64,000 nucleotides of DNA from Girardinichthys multiradiatus (lineage: Eukaryota > Chordata > Actinopteri > Cyprinodontiformes > Goodeidae), in assembly GCF_021462225.1 (NCBI RefSeq), contig NC_061798.1, positions 22,590,820-22,654,819 on the forward strand. Direction: 5' to 3'. Made by a program: the position numbers and the translations under genes. The notes under the pieces were generated by a model that ran no database searches, was not told where the DNA came from, and was given only the letters and a program-made list of their open reading frames with translations. Positions 39,253 through 54,200 of this stretch are shown piece after piece. The first letter of the stretch is position 1; the number at the start of each line of letters is the position of its first letter.

Positions 39253-42200
39253 CTAAAATAAAAATAAAAAAACAGAAACCATCATCAGACACAATTTGTT
39301 TGCTTTCTCGGCTCTAATAAACATGAACGGGTGCACTCACTTAGCTTTTTTTGTTGTCTCAGGATACAGGATGACCACCTCCTCCTCCTCTTCGTCACTG
39401 TCTAATATCTCCACAACATCCACTTAAAGAAAAAAACTATTTCACACAGGGCTGGGAAAAAGTATTTGTCCCCTTAAAGATTTCTTCTGTATTTCCTTTA
39501 GTTGTCACATTTAAATGTTTAAGATCAAACAAATTTTAACATTGGATACAGATACCCTTAAAAAATACAGAAATGATGATTTCATTCATAAAGCAATATA
39601 AGTTATCCAGACCTACTTGGCCCTCTGGGAAAAAGTAAGTGGCTCCTAAACCTAATAACTAGTTGTGCAACCCCTATTAGTAACAACTCACATCATAATT
39701 TGCGGTAACTGGCAATAAGTCTTTAACTTCACCCCTGAAAAAATCTTGTCAAACTCTAATTTAGAAAAATGTTTTATTTCAGCCACACTGGATGGGTTTC
39801 GAGTATGAACAGCATGTTTATGGTTATAATGCAGTATCTGAATTGGACTTGTCAGTGTGTGCATGTGTGTATGAATGGGTGGATGACTGAATGTTGTGTG
39901 AAGTGCTTTGGGGTCTCTGGGGACTTGATAAAGCGCTATACAAGCCATTTACCTCCAGACTTTGGCTAGGCCATCCCAAAAGCCCATTTAGCTTTGGATC
40001 ATTGTCTGCTGCTGAACCAAAGAGTGATTGGTCCTAAGGTCCTGTCCTGATGGCTGGACATTTTCCTGCAGGATTTTCTGGTACAGATTAAACTTCATGA
40101 TTCCATCAGTTATGGCAAGTGTATGATGGTCTGTTTCTGAGATGTTCTGATAGTTTTAGGTCAGATGTAACATGACACACGTTCCAAAAAATTCCACTTT
40201 TGTTTTTTCAGTCCACAGAAACTTTTCCCAAAATTCTTGAGGATCATCAAGATGGTTTTTGAAAAGGTGAAAACTGGTGCATGTTTTCTCCAGCTGTGGA
40301 TTATTTCTCTCACGTTGGTTCACTGTCACCCCAAAATTTTAGAAAAGGCTTTGTAACCCTTGTTTGTTCTACTGTTTTTGATTTTTCATAGGTGATGTGT
40401 TGCTTTTTGAGACCGTCCAGACGCCAGAGAGGTTCTATTTAAATTATTTTTTACAGTTAGACCCAGATTTGGGCTCTGCATGCCACCACATTGGATTTGA
40501 AATGAAACAATTACAACGGAATTGAAGTGCAGACTTTAATTTAGGTTTAATTCAAAGTGTTGAACAAAAACATGTGATTAAACATGTAGGAATTGTAGCT
40601 ATTTTTATGCAAACGCTCCTCATTTCAGGGGCTCAAACGTCATTGGACGAATAAACATAACCCTAAATAAAATGTTACTTTTCAATATTTTGTTGAGAAT
40701 CGTTTGCAGGCAATGACTGCCTGAAGTCTGGAACCCATTATATCATCAAACGCTGGGTTTCTTCCTTTGTGATGCTTTACCAGGCCTTTACTGCAGCTTT
40801 CTTCATTTGTTGCTTGTTTGTGGGTCTTTCTGCCTTAAGTTTTGTCTTGAGCAAGTGAAATGCATCATCGATTGGGTCGAGATCTGGTGACTGACTCGGC
40901 CATTGCAGAATATTCCACTTCTTTGCTTGAAAAAACTCCTGGGTTGCTTTTGCAGTATGTTTTGGATCATTGTCCATCTGTACAGGGGAGCGCCGTCCAA
41001 TCAACTTTGCTGTATTTAGCTGAATCTGAGCAGAAAGTATATCCCTATACACTTCAGAATTAATCCGGCTGCTTCGGTCTTTTGTCACATCATCAATAAA
41101 AACAAATGACCCAGTGCCATTGGAGGCCATGCGTGCCCATGCCATCACACTGCCACCAACATGTTTTCACAGAAGATGTGGTGTGGGTTGGATCATGAGC
41201 GGTCCCCCAAACTTTCTTCTTCCCATCATTCTGGTACAGGTTGATCTTCTGTCCAAAGAATGATGTTCCAGAACTAGGCTGGCTTCTTCGGGTGTTTTTT
41301 GGCAAAGTCAATTCTGGCGTTTCTATGTTTGAGGCTGATTAATGGTTTGCACCTTGTGGCAAATCCTTTGTATTTACTCTCATGAAGTCGTCTCTTTATG
41401 GTAGACTTAGATTCTGATACACCTACTTCCTGGAGAGTGTTCTTCACTTGAGTGGATGTTGTGAAGGGGTTTTTCTTCACCATGGAAAGGATTCTGCAAT
41501 CATCCACCACTGTTGTCTTCCGTGGACGTCCAGGCCTTTTTCAGTTCCCAAGCTGACCAGTGCACTCCTTTTTTCCTCAGAATGTACTAAACTGTTGATT
41601 TAGCCACTCCTAACATTTCTGCTATCTCTCTGATGAATTTCTTGTTTTTTTTTAGCCTCAGGATGGTCTGTTTCACCTCCATTGAGAGCTCCTTCGACCA
41701 GATGTTGTGTGTTCACAGCAACAGCTTCCAAATGCAAACGCCACACCTGGAATCAACTCCAGACCTTTTAACTGCTTAATTGATGATAAGTTAACAAGAG
41801 AAGAGCCCATGCAGCCTTGTTATTTTTTTTTTTTGCAGCCTTCTGAGTCAATTGTCTAATTACGTTTGGTACCTTGAAAAAGAGGCGGCTACGTATTAAG
41901 GAGCTGTAATTCCTAAACCCTTGCTCCAATTTGGATGTGAATACTCTCAAATTACAGCTAAGAGTCTGCACTTTAAGCCCATATTGATTATATAATTGTA
42001 TCCAGAATATGTTTTCGTAAACAGCTAAAATAACAAAACCAAATATTTCTGGGGCCAAACCGTATATCTTCATGTCAAGTAACAATCAGGCCTCGGTTTG
42101 GCTTTTGAAATTGACCTCTTCATGTTCTACAAAATGTAGCCAGTTGATGATTCAACAAGGACCAGGTTGGTTTGGATAGCTTGTTTGCATTAATGAATGC

Positions 42201-45200
42201 AATCATTTAAAATCTGCTTTTCGTATTTACTCAGGTTATCTTTATCCAAAATAAAAATGTGCTTGTTGATCTGAAACATTTAAGTGTGACAAAAAAGTTA
42301 AAACAGAAAAAAAAATCTTTAAGTAGGCAAACATTTTTTCACAGCCCTGTTTTTTACAACTTCCTTTAAGACTTTTGCGTCATCTGAAATAATAACCAAA
42401 CCTTTTCTGCTCTTGTCGTCTTTGTGCTGTTCCTTCTCCATCTTTGTCACTTCTGCCACGCTGTCCCCTCCACTGCTTTCCCCATCATCCTCCTCCTCCT
42501 CCTCCAGGCCCCAGGTGTTGCGCAAACCCTCCCCTATCTGTCCGACCCCTGGTACTGGCACCAATGGGGATGGCACCCTGATTAATGGGGTTAAGGAGGC
42601 TTACTAACAAAGATATAAGACACCCTTTTTTTCCCTCTGTTCTCATTTAAGATCAGTTCAGGATACGTTTGAGGTGGAGCTTCGGCTGTCTGGACAATGC
42701 TGCTGACTGTTTCGCTGACATCTGTCATCTCCACGGACGTCTGGTCCATTTTCAGAGCTGTGATCCGCTCCTGAGGCATGGACTCTGCAAAACCACACCT
42801 ACCACCTGCTTTCCTGGAAATTACCAAAACAAAAGACATTTCTGAAATGATGTAAGGGGATTTTCTAGAGGTGGGACCAAGTCACTGATTTGTAAATCAC
42901 AAGTCTCGAGTCTTTTTACCCATGTCTCAAGTCAAGTTCAAAGTCAAGACATGCAAGTCCTAAACTTAGAATTTGAAGTCTTTAGCAAGGCATTTGACCA
43001 AATGTGTAATTTAATCAGGTTCACGTTACAGAAACTGGATGCTCACATAATAATCAGAGGAAATCTTTCACTTTGAAGGAAATAATGCAAATATTACCAT
43101 GTAACTTTGCTTTTCCAAACGTTGCAAGCAAATCTTTTTGGGTTTATATTTCAGTGCGAGTCTGCAACACTTTGACCATGTATTTCAAATTATTATCTAG
43201 ACTCCATAATTTAATCCGCAAGCGAAAAGAATAGTCAGTTGTTAAGCTAACATACATTAGTCGCTATATTAGCTTTAAATAATTTAGATTTTGTTGCCTC
43301 TCTATCTATAGTTTTAAGCACACATGAAATTCATTTCTTTTGGATCACTTTGTAAAAATTAAATGATACAAAAATTAAATGATACATAATATTTTTGATG
43401 TGTCAGACCTGGGGATTACGGGTATTATAAACTATATATAAGGTATTATAAACTAGCTGGGATTTAAAAATGACACTTTTAACTGATTTAAGAGATGTTT
43501 AAGTGACACTTTATAGCATGCATAAATGTATTTTATTTATTTTGCGTGTGGGAACAACTTTTCCTGTTGAAACCAAAAGGAAATTTAAATAATTAGTTCC
43601 AACACCCCACCCACCCCTCTACATGCACCGCACTAAAAATCACATTAATCCTAAACAATAACACCCAGGCTGAAGTCACCGAGGTGGTTAAAAAGCTCCG
43701 CGGTGGCAATGCTTCGGGGGTGGAGGAGATCCACCCTGAGTACCTCAAGTCTCTGGATGTTGTAGGGCTGTCATGGTTGACACGTCTCTTCAACATTGCG
43801 TGGCGGTCGGGGACAGTGCCTTTGGACTGGCAGACTGGGGTGGTGGTCCCCCTTCATAAGAAGGGTGACCAGATGGTGTGTTCCAACTACAGGGGGATCA
43901 CACTCCTCAGCCTCCCTGGTAAGGCCTATGCCAGGGTATTGGAGAGGAGAGTCCAGCCAATAGTCGAACCTCGGCTTCAGGAAGAGCAGTGTGGTTTTAG
44001 TCCCGGCCGTGGAACACTGGACCAGCTCTATACCCTCTACAGGGTGCTCGAGGGTTCATGGGAGTTTGCCCAACCGATCCACATGTGTTTTGTGGACCTG
44101 GAGAAAGCATTCAACTGTGTCCCTCGTGATGCCCTGTGGGGGGTGCTCCAGGAGTATGGAATCGGGGGCCCTTTATTAGGGGCCATCCGGTTCCTGTACG
44201 AGCGGAGCAGGAGTTTGGTTCGCATTGCCGGCACTAAGTCGGACCTGTTCCCGGTGCATGTTGGACTCCGGCAGGGCTGCCCTTTGTCACCGGTCCTGTT
44301 CATAACTTTTATGGACAGGATTTCTAGACGCAGCCAACGGCCGGAGGGGGTCTGGTTTGGGGACCAGAGGATTTGGTCTTTTCTTTTTGCAGATGACGTG
44401 GTCCTGCTGGGCCCCTCTAGCCAAGACCTACAGCATGCGCTGTGGCGGTTCACAGCCGAGTGTGAAGCGGCTGGGATGAAGATCAGCTCCTCCGAGTCCG
44501 AGGTCATGGTTCTCGACTGGAAAAGGGTGGCTTGTCCTCTTCAGGTTGGAGGGGAGTTCCTGCCTCAAGTGGAGGAGTTAAAGTATCTCGGGGTCTTGTT
44601 CACGAGAGAGGGAAGAATGGAGCGGGAGATCGACAGACGGATCGCTGCGGCTGCCACAGTAATGGGGGCGCTGTGCCAGTCAGTTGTGGTGAAGAGAGAG
44701 CTGAGCCGAAAAGCAAAGCTCTCAATTTTCCCGTCGGTCTACGTTCCTACCCTCACCTATGGCCATAAACTTTGGGTCATGACCGAAAGAACGAGATCAC
44801 GGATACAAGCGGCTGAAATGAGCTTCCTCCGTAGGGTGGCCGGGCACTCCCTTAGAGATAGGGTGAGGAGCTCGGCCATCCGGGAGGGGCTCGGAGTAGA
44901 GCCGCTGCTCCTCCACATTGAGAGGAGCCAGTTGAGGTGGCTCGGGCATCTATACCTGATGCCTCCTGGACGCCTTCCTCGGGAGGTGTTCCAGGCACGT
45001 CCCACCGGGAGGAGGCCCAGGGGACGGCCCAGGACACGCTGGAGGGACTATGTCTCTCGGCTGGCCTGGGAACGCCTTGGGCTCCCCCTGGAGGAACTGA
45101 AGGAGGTGTCTGGAGAGAGGGACGTCTGGGCGTCTCTGCTGGGTCTGCTGTCCCCGCGACCCGGTCCCGGATAAGCGGAAGACGACGAACAAACGAACGA

Positions 45201-48200
45201 ACGAATAACATTGCTAGAAACATTGCAAATGTGACATATTAATGAAACGAGTAAGAATGCTCCAGCCGCGGTTCCATCGTGACAAACCTTTAACGTTCGG
45301 TGTAAGATGAGGTCACAAGTCATTGGTGTAAAGGTCCAAGTGGTTTTAAGTCTTTTGTGATTATACCACGTCAAGTCTAACATCATTAAATTTGTGACTT
45401 GAGTCTCTGGGGTTTTCTGTGTTCAACTAGACAGTAATAGAAGAATCCCACAGCTCACCTGGCAGTCTTGTCATTTAACAGCGCCTTGTTGATGAGCTCT
45501 GTGATCTCAGACACCTTGACGCTGGCTATTTTACTGCATCTCATCACCTTCAACAGCACAGAGAGAAAAGAACATGGTGAGGTAATTGACTCAAATAATA
45601 TGAAAATAAGTGGACTCACACCTTTATTAATAATATCCGCAGGGGAGCAATCACAGGCATGATGCAGTCATGGCCCACAACACTAACAAGTTTAGCTATT
45701 CTGCTTTAGTTTACAGTTTGATGGAGAATCTTGAATTACCATAACTAACGGTACATACAAAATGACTAGAGATGCACCAACCAATGAGCCAATTTTCCTT
45801 CGATCGGCTTGGGCTGGTGATTAGCAAGTCAGACGCTTTACTTTGATGCACCTTTTTGGGTTTAACCCCTTGTAGAATATTGTAGCTAACTGAAATCAAT
45901 TCAAATTGGAAGCAGCAGGTCAAATCTCACAGAAAACTGGAAATCATTGCACAGTATTGGCCAGAAAAAGGCTGACCGGTGCATCTCTAAGAATGACTGT
46001 GGCCTGAATGTGCTGGAGTTTCTTGACAATCTTACAGATAAAACTATTTTGTATATTTGTAATACATTTTCCCATTTTGGATGTCTTTAGTGCCACCAAC
46101 AGGAGCCATAAAGTGGCAACGGCAGGAATAGGAATATCTTTTCTGAACCTGAACCCCAAATATGTAAATAAGTACGACACATTTATTTGGCAAACATATT
46201 TTATATATAAGTGTTTTAAAGTGAAGGAAAGCAAGGTTGACAAGATAAATCTTGGCGCAGTGATCTGAACACATGTTCCACAGATTTGGAGCAGCCAGTG
46301 GAAACATCTGAACACCTTTTCAGGTGGACACTGGTTGGCTGAGCACTGTTATCCATCGTGTTTGTGGATCTTTAGAAGACAAATTAAACCCAGTTTTGGA
46401 GAACGCCTTTGAAACAAAAGTTCAAACTGAAAGACGATGAAGAAGCACGATGGCATTTTAGTCTGGTCACCTGCTCTTTCAGTAGCATGATGCCCCCGCT
46501 GGACTGAATGGAGCAGATCTCTCTGTGTTTGTTCATGGCAATCATCAGCAGGCCGTCCATCACTCTCTCCTCCCGCTCACACGGGTCCACCAGCAGGTAC
46601 GTTCTGCAGAGAGGGCAGCGTTCACATGACAGGACTCCAATTTAACTACTATGTAGTAGGAATGCACGATATATCGGCATTAACTTCGGTATTGGCCGAT
46701 GTTGGAAACGTCATTATAAAGAGGGAAAAACACCAAGATTGTTGGGGGAACCAAATGATGCATTCATTAGGTCACGTCAACACATGAACAAATTTAAAAT
46801 ATTCATACAGCAGAATCTGTTTTATTTGTTCAACTAAACCAGCAGAAATCAAAAGGGCCCTATTGCTGGATTTTGTGGATGGAATATGAACATGAATGTG
46901 ACTGAAATGTACGGGGCCGTTTTATGTATTAGACGTACCCGTGGAAGATTTAGGTTTAAAGTGGTGTTTTAATTTGACGAACCTGTTTCTTCTGACTGGA
47001 AGAAAAAACATTTAATAGTTCCGACTTGATTCTCATAGAGAATCTGTGGTGGGAACTAAACATTAGGGTGATGACTAGGAGACCTTCCAAACTCAAATAC
47101 TTAAAGCTCATCACTAAAGATAAATCACAAAATTACCAGTGGAAACATGCCAAAAGCTGCTCAGCAATTTTAAGAAGGGTTTACTTTAATGCCAATAAAG
47201 ATGTTTCCACTCATTATTAAGAATGGTATAAATAATTTCTGACATGCCTGGTTTTAGTAAAACGTAAATAAAAATCGATAAATTATTTTTTACAAACTGA
47301 TTTCTGGTTTTATCAGAAACAGACCTGTTGGTTGAATGAAAATAATTTTAAATTGAAATCTGCCAGGGGGACGAACAACTGAGGGCTTTAAGTTAAAGTT
47401 CCTTTACACAATATAAATGAAAATAAACAATTACATTATTTATAAAACCATTTCGTGCTCAACAAGTACAAAACTTTCAAAGGTTTGTTTCTGACAGCTG
47501 AGTCAGTAAGTCTAAATGGACAATTATTAAACCAAGGTCTCCTGCAAAAGCGCTGAGGGGTAAACACCTAATTTTTCTGCTAGAAACCTGTTGAAGGTGA
47601 ATCTCAGATGCCCAATGAGATTTCCTCCCTAATTCTGCAACCTGAAATTGCTCTGACCTGCCCGGTCTATGCTTTTAACCTGCTTTCAGTTTTTGCTGCA
47701 TAATTAGGCACAAACACGTCTGTGAGGATACCGTTTATGTGCATGTACAGCTCCCAGTTGCCCTGCATGCTATGTTTGTCCAACACACCAATGCACTGAA
47801 TGCGGGTTCCTTTAATGACAGATTGGGCTGACTCAATCTGAAGTTGAGAGGAAATTGTAACAGAGGTCTTGGGACACATTGAGAGGGGAACATTAATGGT
47901 GGAGCTTTTAAAAAGAAAGCTGTCTGATATTTGCGTTTATTTTTAGAGGTAATACAGAAACAGACACGAAAGTAGATCCTCACCCCTGCTGAAAGAAGGC
48001 AAAGCTGACACTGATGGGCATGTGGTAGATACTCAGAGGAATGGGGTCTCTCTCCTCTGGACTGTACTGCAGACAGACAAACAACCATCATGCTGTGAAG
48101 AAGTAGTCTGACTTTAATGTCTCTGCTCAGTGGACTCGGCTGACTCACCACTGTGATCTCCTCCCCTTGGATGCCGACATCAGGGCGTCTGAAGTGGCAC

Positions 48201-51200
48201 AAAGCGCTGATGGCGGCGACGCTGGCGGCATCCATCAGGTTCCCGTCGTTATTCAGCGTGTGGACGTCCACTCTGACTTGCCACACCTGGAACACAACCA
48301 CAGCATCATTATCGCACAGAATGCATGGCTCTTTTGGGTTATTTTATAGGTGTGTGTGTGTGGGAGTGTGCCTTATATGTTCCCTTCAGAATAAAAGCAA
48401 AGCTCTTATTCTGAAGGGAATAGATATAAAACATACTAAGTCAAGTGTTGTGGAGGACACATTTGAAAAACACAATCATACCATGGAGATTTTGCCACCT
48501 TGTGGCAAACATGAATATTGCCATACACAGAATGAGTGACTCATCAGTTTATTAACACTACAAAAACATTGCAAATGAATTTAACTTCCCAGTGCAAAAC
48601 CCTTTATTTGAGTACAGCTCATCAGTGGGGTGAAATCCCATGTTAAAAAAAGCAGCTTTAAATAAAATCTCAAGTGGCCACAGCTTTGAATAACCTAATT
48701 TTGCCAATAGGACAGCACTTAGTTGACATTTATAACATTTACAAGGTTGGAGCAGTCAGAGAGAAAAAGGGATCTTTAACTATTCCTCTTTGTACATTGG
48801 CTGTAGATCATCTAGAGTCCTTGGTCCTCTCTCACATTCTGCTCTTCAGCTCTCCCTGCATGTTTTCTCTGGTATTTAGGTCTGGGGAGTGAGATGCTCA
48901 AGAAATAGGCTTGATTTTGTTTAATGTGACTATAATGATTTGGCCACATGTTTTGGGTTCATCATCTTGCTGACACACCAAATGTTGACCCATTTTGTTT
49001 CAGATTACTACTAGAGTTCACCAAATTTTTATGTAAAATTTCCCGATTATCCAAAGAGTCCATGATGCCGTGCACCCCGACCAGTTTCCCAGGGCCCTTA
49101 GAAAAGAAACTGGCCCACAGAACCACAGATCTCCAGCTATACTTACGAGTGGGCATGAGGAGCTTTAACACATATTCATCCTTCATTGTTCTGCTCTTTC
49201 TTGAGCAGAACAAGGCCAATGGATCCTTTTACCAATATAAATTGAATATATTGAAAATATATATTAAATGCTCAAAGAGCCACACGTTGCAGAACGTTGA
49301 TGCTGCAGTTTTCTAACAAGATTTTGAAGGCTTTGTTGCTCCCTGACTACCCTGCTCACTCTGTGTGGACAGATCAGTATGGCTCCTAATCCAACCTAAC
49401 GGCAAGTGGCAAAAATAAGGGTACCTCTGGGAAACAGCACGTCTGAAGTTCCTGATCTATTTAAAAATAACGTGTGAATATAAAAAAACAAAATACACCA
49501 GTTATGTTTATTTTAATGTTATTGGTAGGGGTACCAATTACTGTGCCACCAGTGAGTTTGTTAAAAACAGTTATTTCCTAACCCAGCATTTTTCTTTTCC
49601 CACTGAATAAATAAGCCTAAATTAAAGGACCGTTTTTTTATTGTGGCTTTAAATTGTAAAAAATTAAAATATCAACTTATTTTAAAGCTTTTTGCACATC
49701 TTTATCAGGGATGTCATTAAGTGTGGAGGGCACTGTACTGAAGTAAATATGAACATAGCCAGAAACTAGTAAGGTTCTCTAAAAATAAGCAAACTAAAAA
49801 GTTGGGAGTTTTACCAAAATAAAAACAGTCCCTGCCTCCTCAGCTGGGATCTGAGGAGTTTAATTGCAGGTGTTTTGTTGTCTTTCTGCGTATGAAGTGT
49901 GTGTCTCGCCATGTGCATCACCTTTTCTCCAGACACCACACACAGGGACTCTGTATCAATGCACTTGGAGTTCCTCAGGCATCTCTCCAGCTGTCTGTTC
50001 AGCTTCACTGACAGCTCTGACTGCCTGCAGGGAGACAAAAATCCCACGTATCATTTTCTGCTCCAACAGGCCGACTAAACCCTTTAAGGCGTAATGAAAC
50101 GCAGAGGGTAAACAAGAAGGGATGAAAAGCCACGCTGTGTGTCCGATCTGTTCGTAGAACAACAAAATCCTCGGGTTGTCCTCACCTTCCCTGCTCGAAA
50201 GCTGGGGAGGCCATCGGTGACAGCTCCAGGTTGAAGAACATGATTCCCTCGTTTGGACGACTTTCCTTAGGCGCCACCAGCTCACACGACACCTGGGCCA
50301 TGACCCTGAGAAGCACAGACACTCAGACTCAGAGGGCATAATTCAATCAAAAACTAAATCAAGTTTGTAAAACCACCTTTAGCTGTAATTACAGCTGCAA
50401 GTCTTCTGGGGTATAACTCCGCCAGCTTTGTACATCTAGATACAGGAACTTTTCCCCCATTCTTCTTTGCTCTGACAGACTTATTTCTAACACAATAATA
50501 TGCTTTAATCTAAACCCCCATAAAACAGGTTTTCTTCCAGGATTATATTCTATTTAGCTACATCCATCTTCTCTTAGACTCTGACCATCCCCACATCATA
50601 ATGCTGCTACCACCATGTTTCACAATGGTGACGGTGTGCAGTGTTTTGTTTGCAGGCCAGAAACGTACATTTTAGTCCCATCTGACCAGAGCACCTTGTT
50701 TGCTCTGAAACCTACTGGACCTACGGCAAACTGCAGCAAACCTCTGAGGCCTTCACAGGACAGTGGATTTATACTAGGTTCAAATTACACATGGGTGGAC
50801 ACTATTTAGTAATAAGGCAACTCCTGTAGGCAGTTGGTTCCACTGGATTTCACTAAGGGGTATCAGAGTGAAGTGGGTGGAATACATTTACACACCACAA
50901 TTTTCAAACTATTATTTGTAAAGAAAATGTGTAGGTAAAAACCATGTATCCTTTCCATTTCAGTTATGCACTGCTTTGTTTGTTGTTCTCTGAAACACAC
51001 CTTTCCCAAAAACATTAAAAATGAACATAAAACTGTAAAAAAGGAACAATTTCCAGTTGAAGTAACAAAAACGGGATATTATTTTAGTTTATAAAATGTC
51101 CGACCAGAGAGGACAACATTCTGGATCACTGTTACACCACCATCAGAGACGCTTATCACGCCGTCCCACGTGCTGCACTGGGCCAATCCGACCACATCAT

Positions 51201-54200
51201 GGTCCACCTGATTCCTGCATACAGGCAGAAACTAAAGCTCTGCAAACCTGTTGTGAGGACGACAAGGAAGTGGAGCAGTGAGGCTGTGGAGAATCTCCAG
51301 GCGTGTTTAGGCTGTACAGACTGGGATGTGTTCAGGACTACTACCAACAGTCTGGACGAGTACACAGAGGCTGTGACTTCCTACATCAGCTTCTGTGAGG
51401 ACAGCTGTGTACCATCATGCACCAGGGTGAGTTACAACAACGACAAACCCTGTTTCACAGCCAAACTCAGAAGGTTAAGACTGGATAAGGAAGAGGCCTT
51501 CAAGAGTGGGGACAAAGACATATACAGAGAGGTGAAGTACAAGTTTGGCAAGGCAGTGAAAGAGGCCAAACGACTGTACTCTGAGAAGCTCCAAATCCAG
51601 TTCTCAGCCAACGACTCTGCGTCTGTCTGGAAAGGGCTCAAGCAAATCACCAACTACAAGCCGAAAGCCCCCCACTCCATCAACGACCGACGCCTCGCCA
51701 ACGACCTGAACGAGTTCTACTGCCGCTTTGAAAGACAAAGGGACAGTCCTGCAACCATCTCCCACGACGCCCCCCAACAGCTGCAGCCACAATCCACCAC
51801 CCCCACCTCCCCAACCTCAAGAGGGGCCTTGGCACCTCCAACCCCCACCCGCCCCCTACCCACGCCGAGGACGGCTCTTTCCATCCAGGAGAGGGACGTC
51901 AACAAACTCTTCAGGAGACAGAACCCCCGGAAAGCTGCTGGTCCGGATTCTGTCTCACCAGCCAGCCTGAAGCACTGCGCTGATCAGCTGTCTCCAGTCT
52001 TCACAGACATTTTTAACACCTCACTGGAGACATGTCATGTGCCAGCCTGCTTCAAGTCCTCCACCATCGTCCCTGTTCCCAAGAAGCCAAGGACCACAGG
52101 GCTTAATGACTTCAGACCCGTCGCCCTGACCTCTGTGGTGATGAAGTCCTTTGAGCGCCTCACACCTAAAAGACATCACCGACCCCCTCCTGGACCCCCT
52201 GCAGTTTGCCTACAGAGCCAACAGGTCTGTAGATGATGCAGTCAACCTAGCCCTTCACTTCATCCTCCGGCACCTGGACTCCACAGGAACCTACGCCAGG
52301 ATCCTGTTTGTGGATTTCAGCTCTGCCTTCAACATCATCGTCCCAGTTCTGCTACAGGAGAAGCTCTCCCAGCTGAGTGTGCCCGACTCCACCTGCAGGT
52401 GGATCACTGACTTCCTGTCTGACAGGAAGCAGCGCGTGAGGCTGGGGAAGCACATCTCTGACTCCCTGACCATCAGCACCGGTTCCCCCCAAGGCTGTGT
52501 TCTCTCTCCTCTGCTCTTCTCCCTGTACACCAACAGCTGCACCTCCAGTCACCAGTCTGTCAAGCTTCTGAAGTTTGCAGACGACACCACCCTGATCGGA
52601 CTCATCTCTGATGGTGACGAGTCCGCGTACAGATGGGAGGTGGACCATCTGTTGGACTGGTGCAGCCAGAACAACCTTGAGCTCAACGCTCTAAAGACAG
52701 TGGAGATGGTTGTGGACTTCAGGCAGAACCCAGCACCACCTGCCCCATCACCCTCTGTGACTCCACAATTGACACTGTGGAATCTTTCCGCTTCCTGGGA
52801 ACCATCATCTCCCAGGATCTCAAGTGGGAGCCAAACATCAGCTCCCTCATCAAGAAAGTCCAGCAGAGGATGTTCTTCCTGCGGCAGCTGAAGAAATTCA
52901 ACCTGCCAAAGACTATGATGGTGCACTTCTACACAGCCATCATTGAGTCCATCCTCACCTCCTCCATCACCATCTGGTACGCCGCTGCTACAGCCAAGGA
53001 TAAGGGCAGGCTGCAGCGTGTCATTCGGTCTGCTGAGAAGGTGATTGGCTGCAGTCTACTGTCGCTCCAGGAACTGTACACCTCCAGGACCCTGAAGCGG
53101 GCAGGGAAGATTCTGGCTGATCCCTCCCACCCCGGTCACAGACTCTTTGAGACTCTCCCCTCTGGCAGGAGGCTGCGGTCCATCCGGACCAAAACCTCAC
53201 GCCACAAGAACAGTTTTTTCCCATCTGCCACCAGCCTGGTTAACAAAGTCCGGAAACCACCCTGACATTCTCTCTTTCCCCCACACCCCCCCTTTTTTGC
53301 TGACAGGACACCTGTAACCTGTAACTCTATGCGTTACATTAACGCTCAGCTTGGACTCCTGCTTACTTGCACTGCTTTACTTGCACAATGATCATCCTGC
53401 ACTGTTGTATTGCTCTTGCATCTTATACTGCTCTACATTTACTCTCACTCACTTAAAACTGTGCACATATATTTATATTATATTGTAGATATGTTTATAC
53501 TGTTTAATTTGTACTGTATTGCACCGACTATGCCAAAACAAATTCCTTGTATGTCCAAAAACGTACTTGGCAATAAAGCTTTTCTGATTCTGATTCTTAT
53601 GCTTGAAGAAAATATAGCAAAGATAACACAGCAGCACGTCTAAAAAGGAGTAAAAGTATTGTTAAGTATAAGGAAAAAGCACGAGATTAAATGAGTTCAA
53701 ATGGAAAACTATAGTTTCCAACAGGAGCAAAATATAAATAAACTGGAATAATTAACAAGCATAAGATAGTGCATGTTAAATATTAAGAGTATTTATTAAA
53801 AAAGAAAAATGTTTATCAAGCCATTATTTTTGGATTTTGTTTTATTTTTGGCTATTTCAGTCCACCGTAAAGGATTGCCTCCACAGGTAGTATAAAAGTC
53901 TGGAACGTGTTTTCATAGCTGGATCAAACAGATAATATCAGATCTAAGCAGCGTCTTCGGTCCAAACTTGTTTGCTTTAGTTCTAGTACTGAGATATTAA
54001 CATTTCACCATACCCTCACCTGGTTTGTCCCAGATCCACAAAGCAGCATCCATAGTCAGTCCCAAAGGTGATTTTTATCTTCCTGTAATCATACGTCTGT
54101 CGGCCATCCAGGCGCTGCAGGAGGAGACAGCAGGCAGGTTAAACTGTATGTTTTAAAGCTCTGTCATCTGTTCTACCAAATCAGGAAGACATCCTTCCAA

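Larger units (their letters stand above)
39447..42349. mobile_element. Decayed Tc1-type element holding nested insertions
   Basis: The left end CAGGGCTGGGAAAAAGTATT and the right end, read inwards, CAGGGCTGTGAAAAAATGTT are matching termini nearly 2.9 kb apart, more than a Tc1 of this type should span. The excess is explained by a short repeat at 39800-39955 and another Tc1 element at about 40460-42070. All lie in exosc9 intron 10. Confidence 0.65.

Noticed and set aside
41070..41160. Apparent coding conservation in exosc9 intron 10
   Set aside because: The translated match is to a Tc1 transposase, not to a host gene.
43655..45215. Possible target duplication AATAAC around the RTE LINE
   Set aside because: Only six bases and overlapping the tandem tail, so could be chance.
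46655..46690. hAT-like terminus ATGCACGATATATCGGC
   Set aside because: No matching second terminus or target duplication found nearby, so not called as an element.
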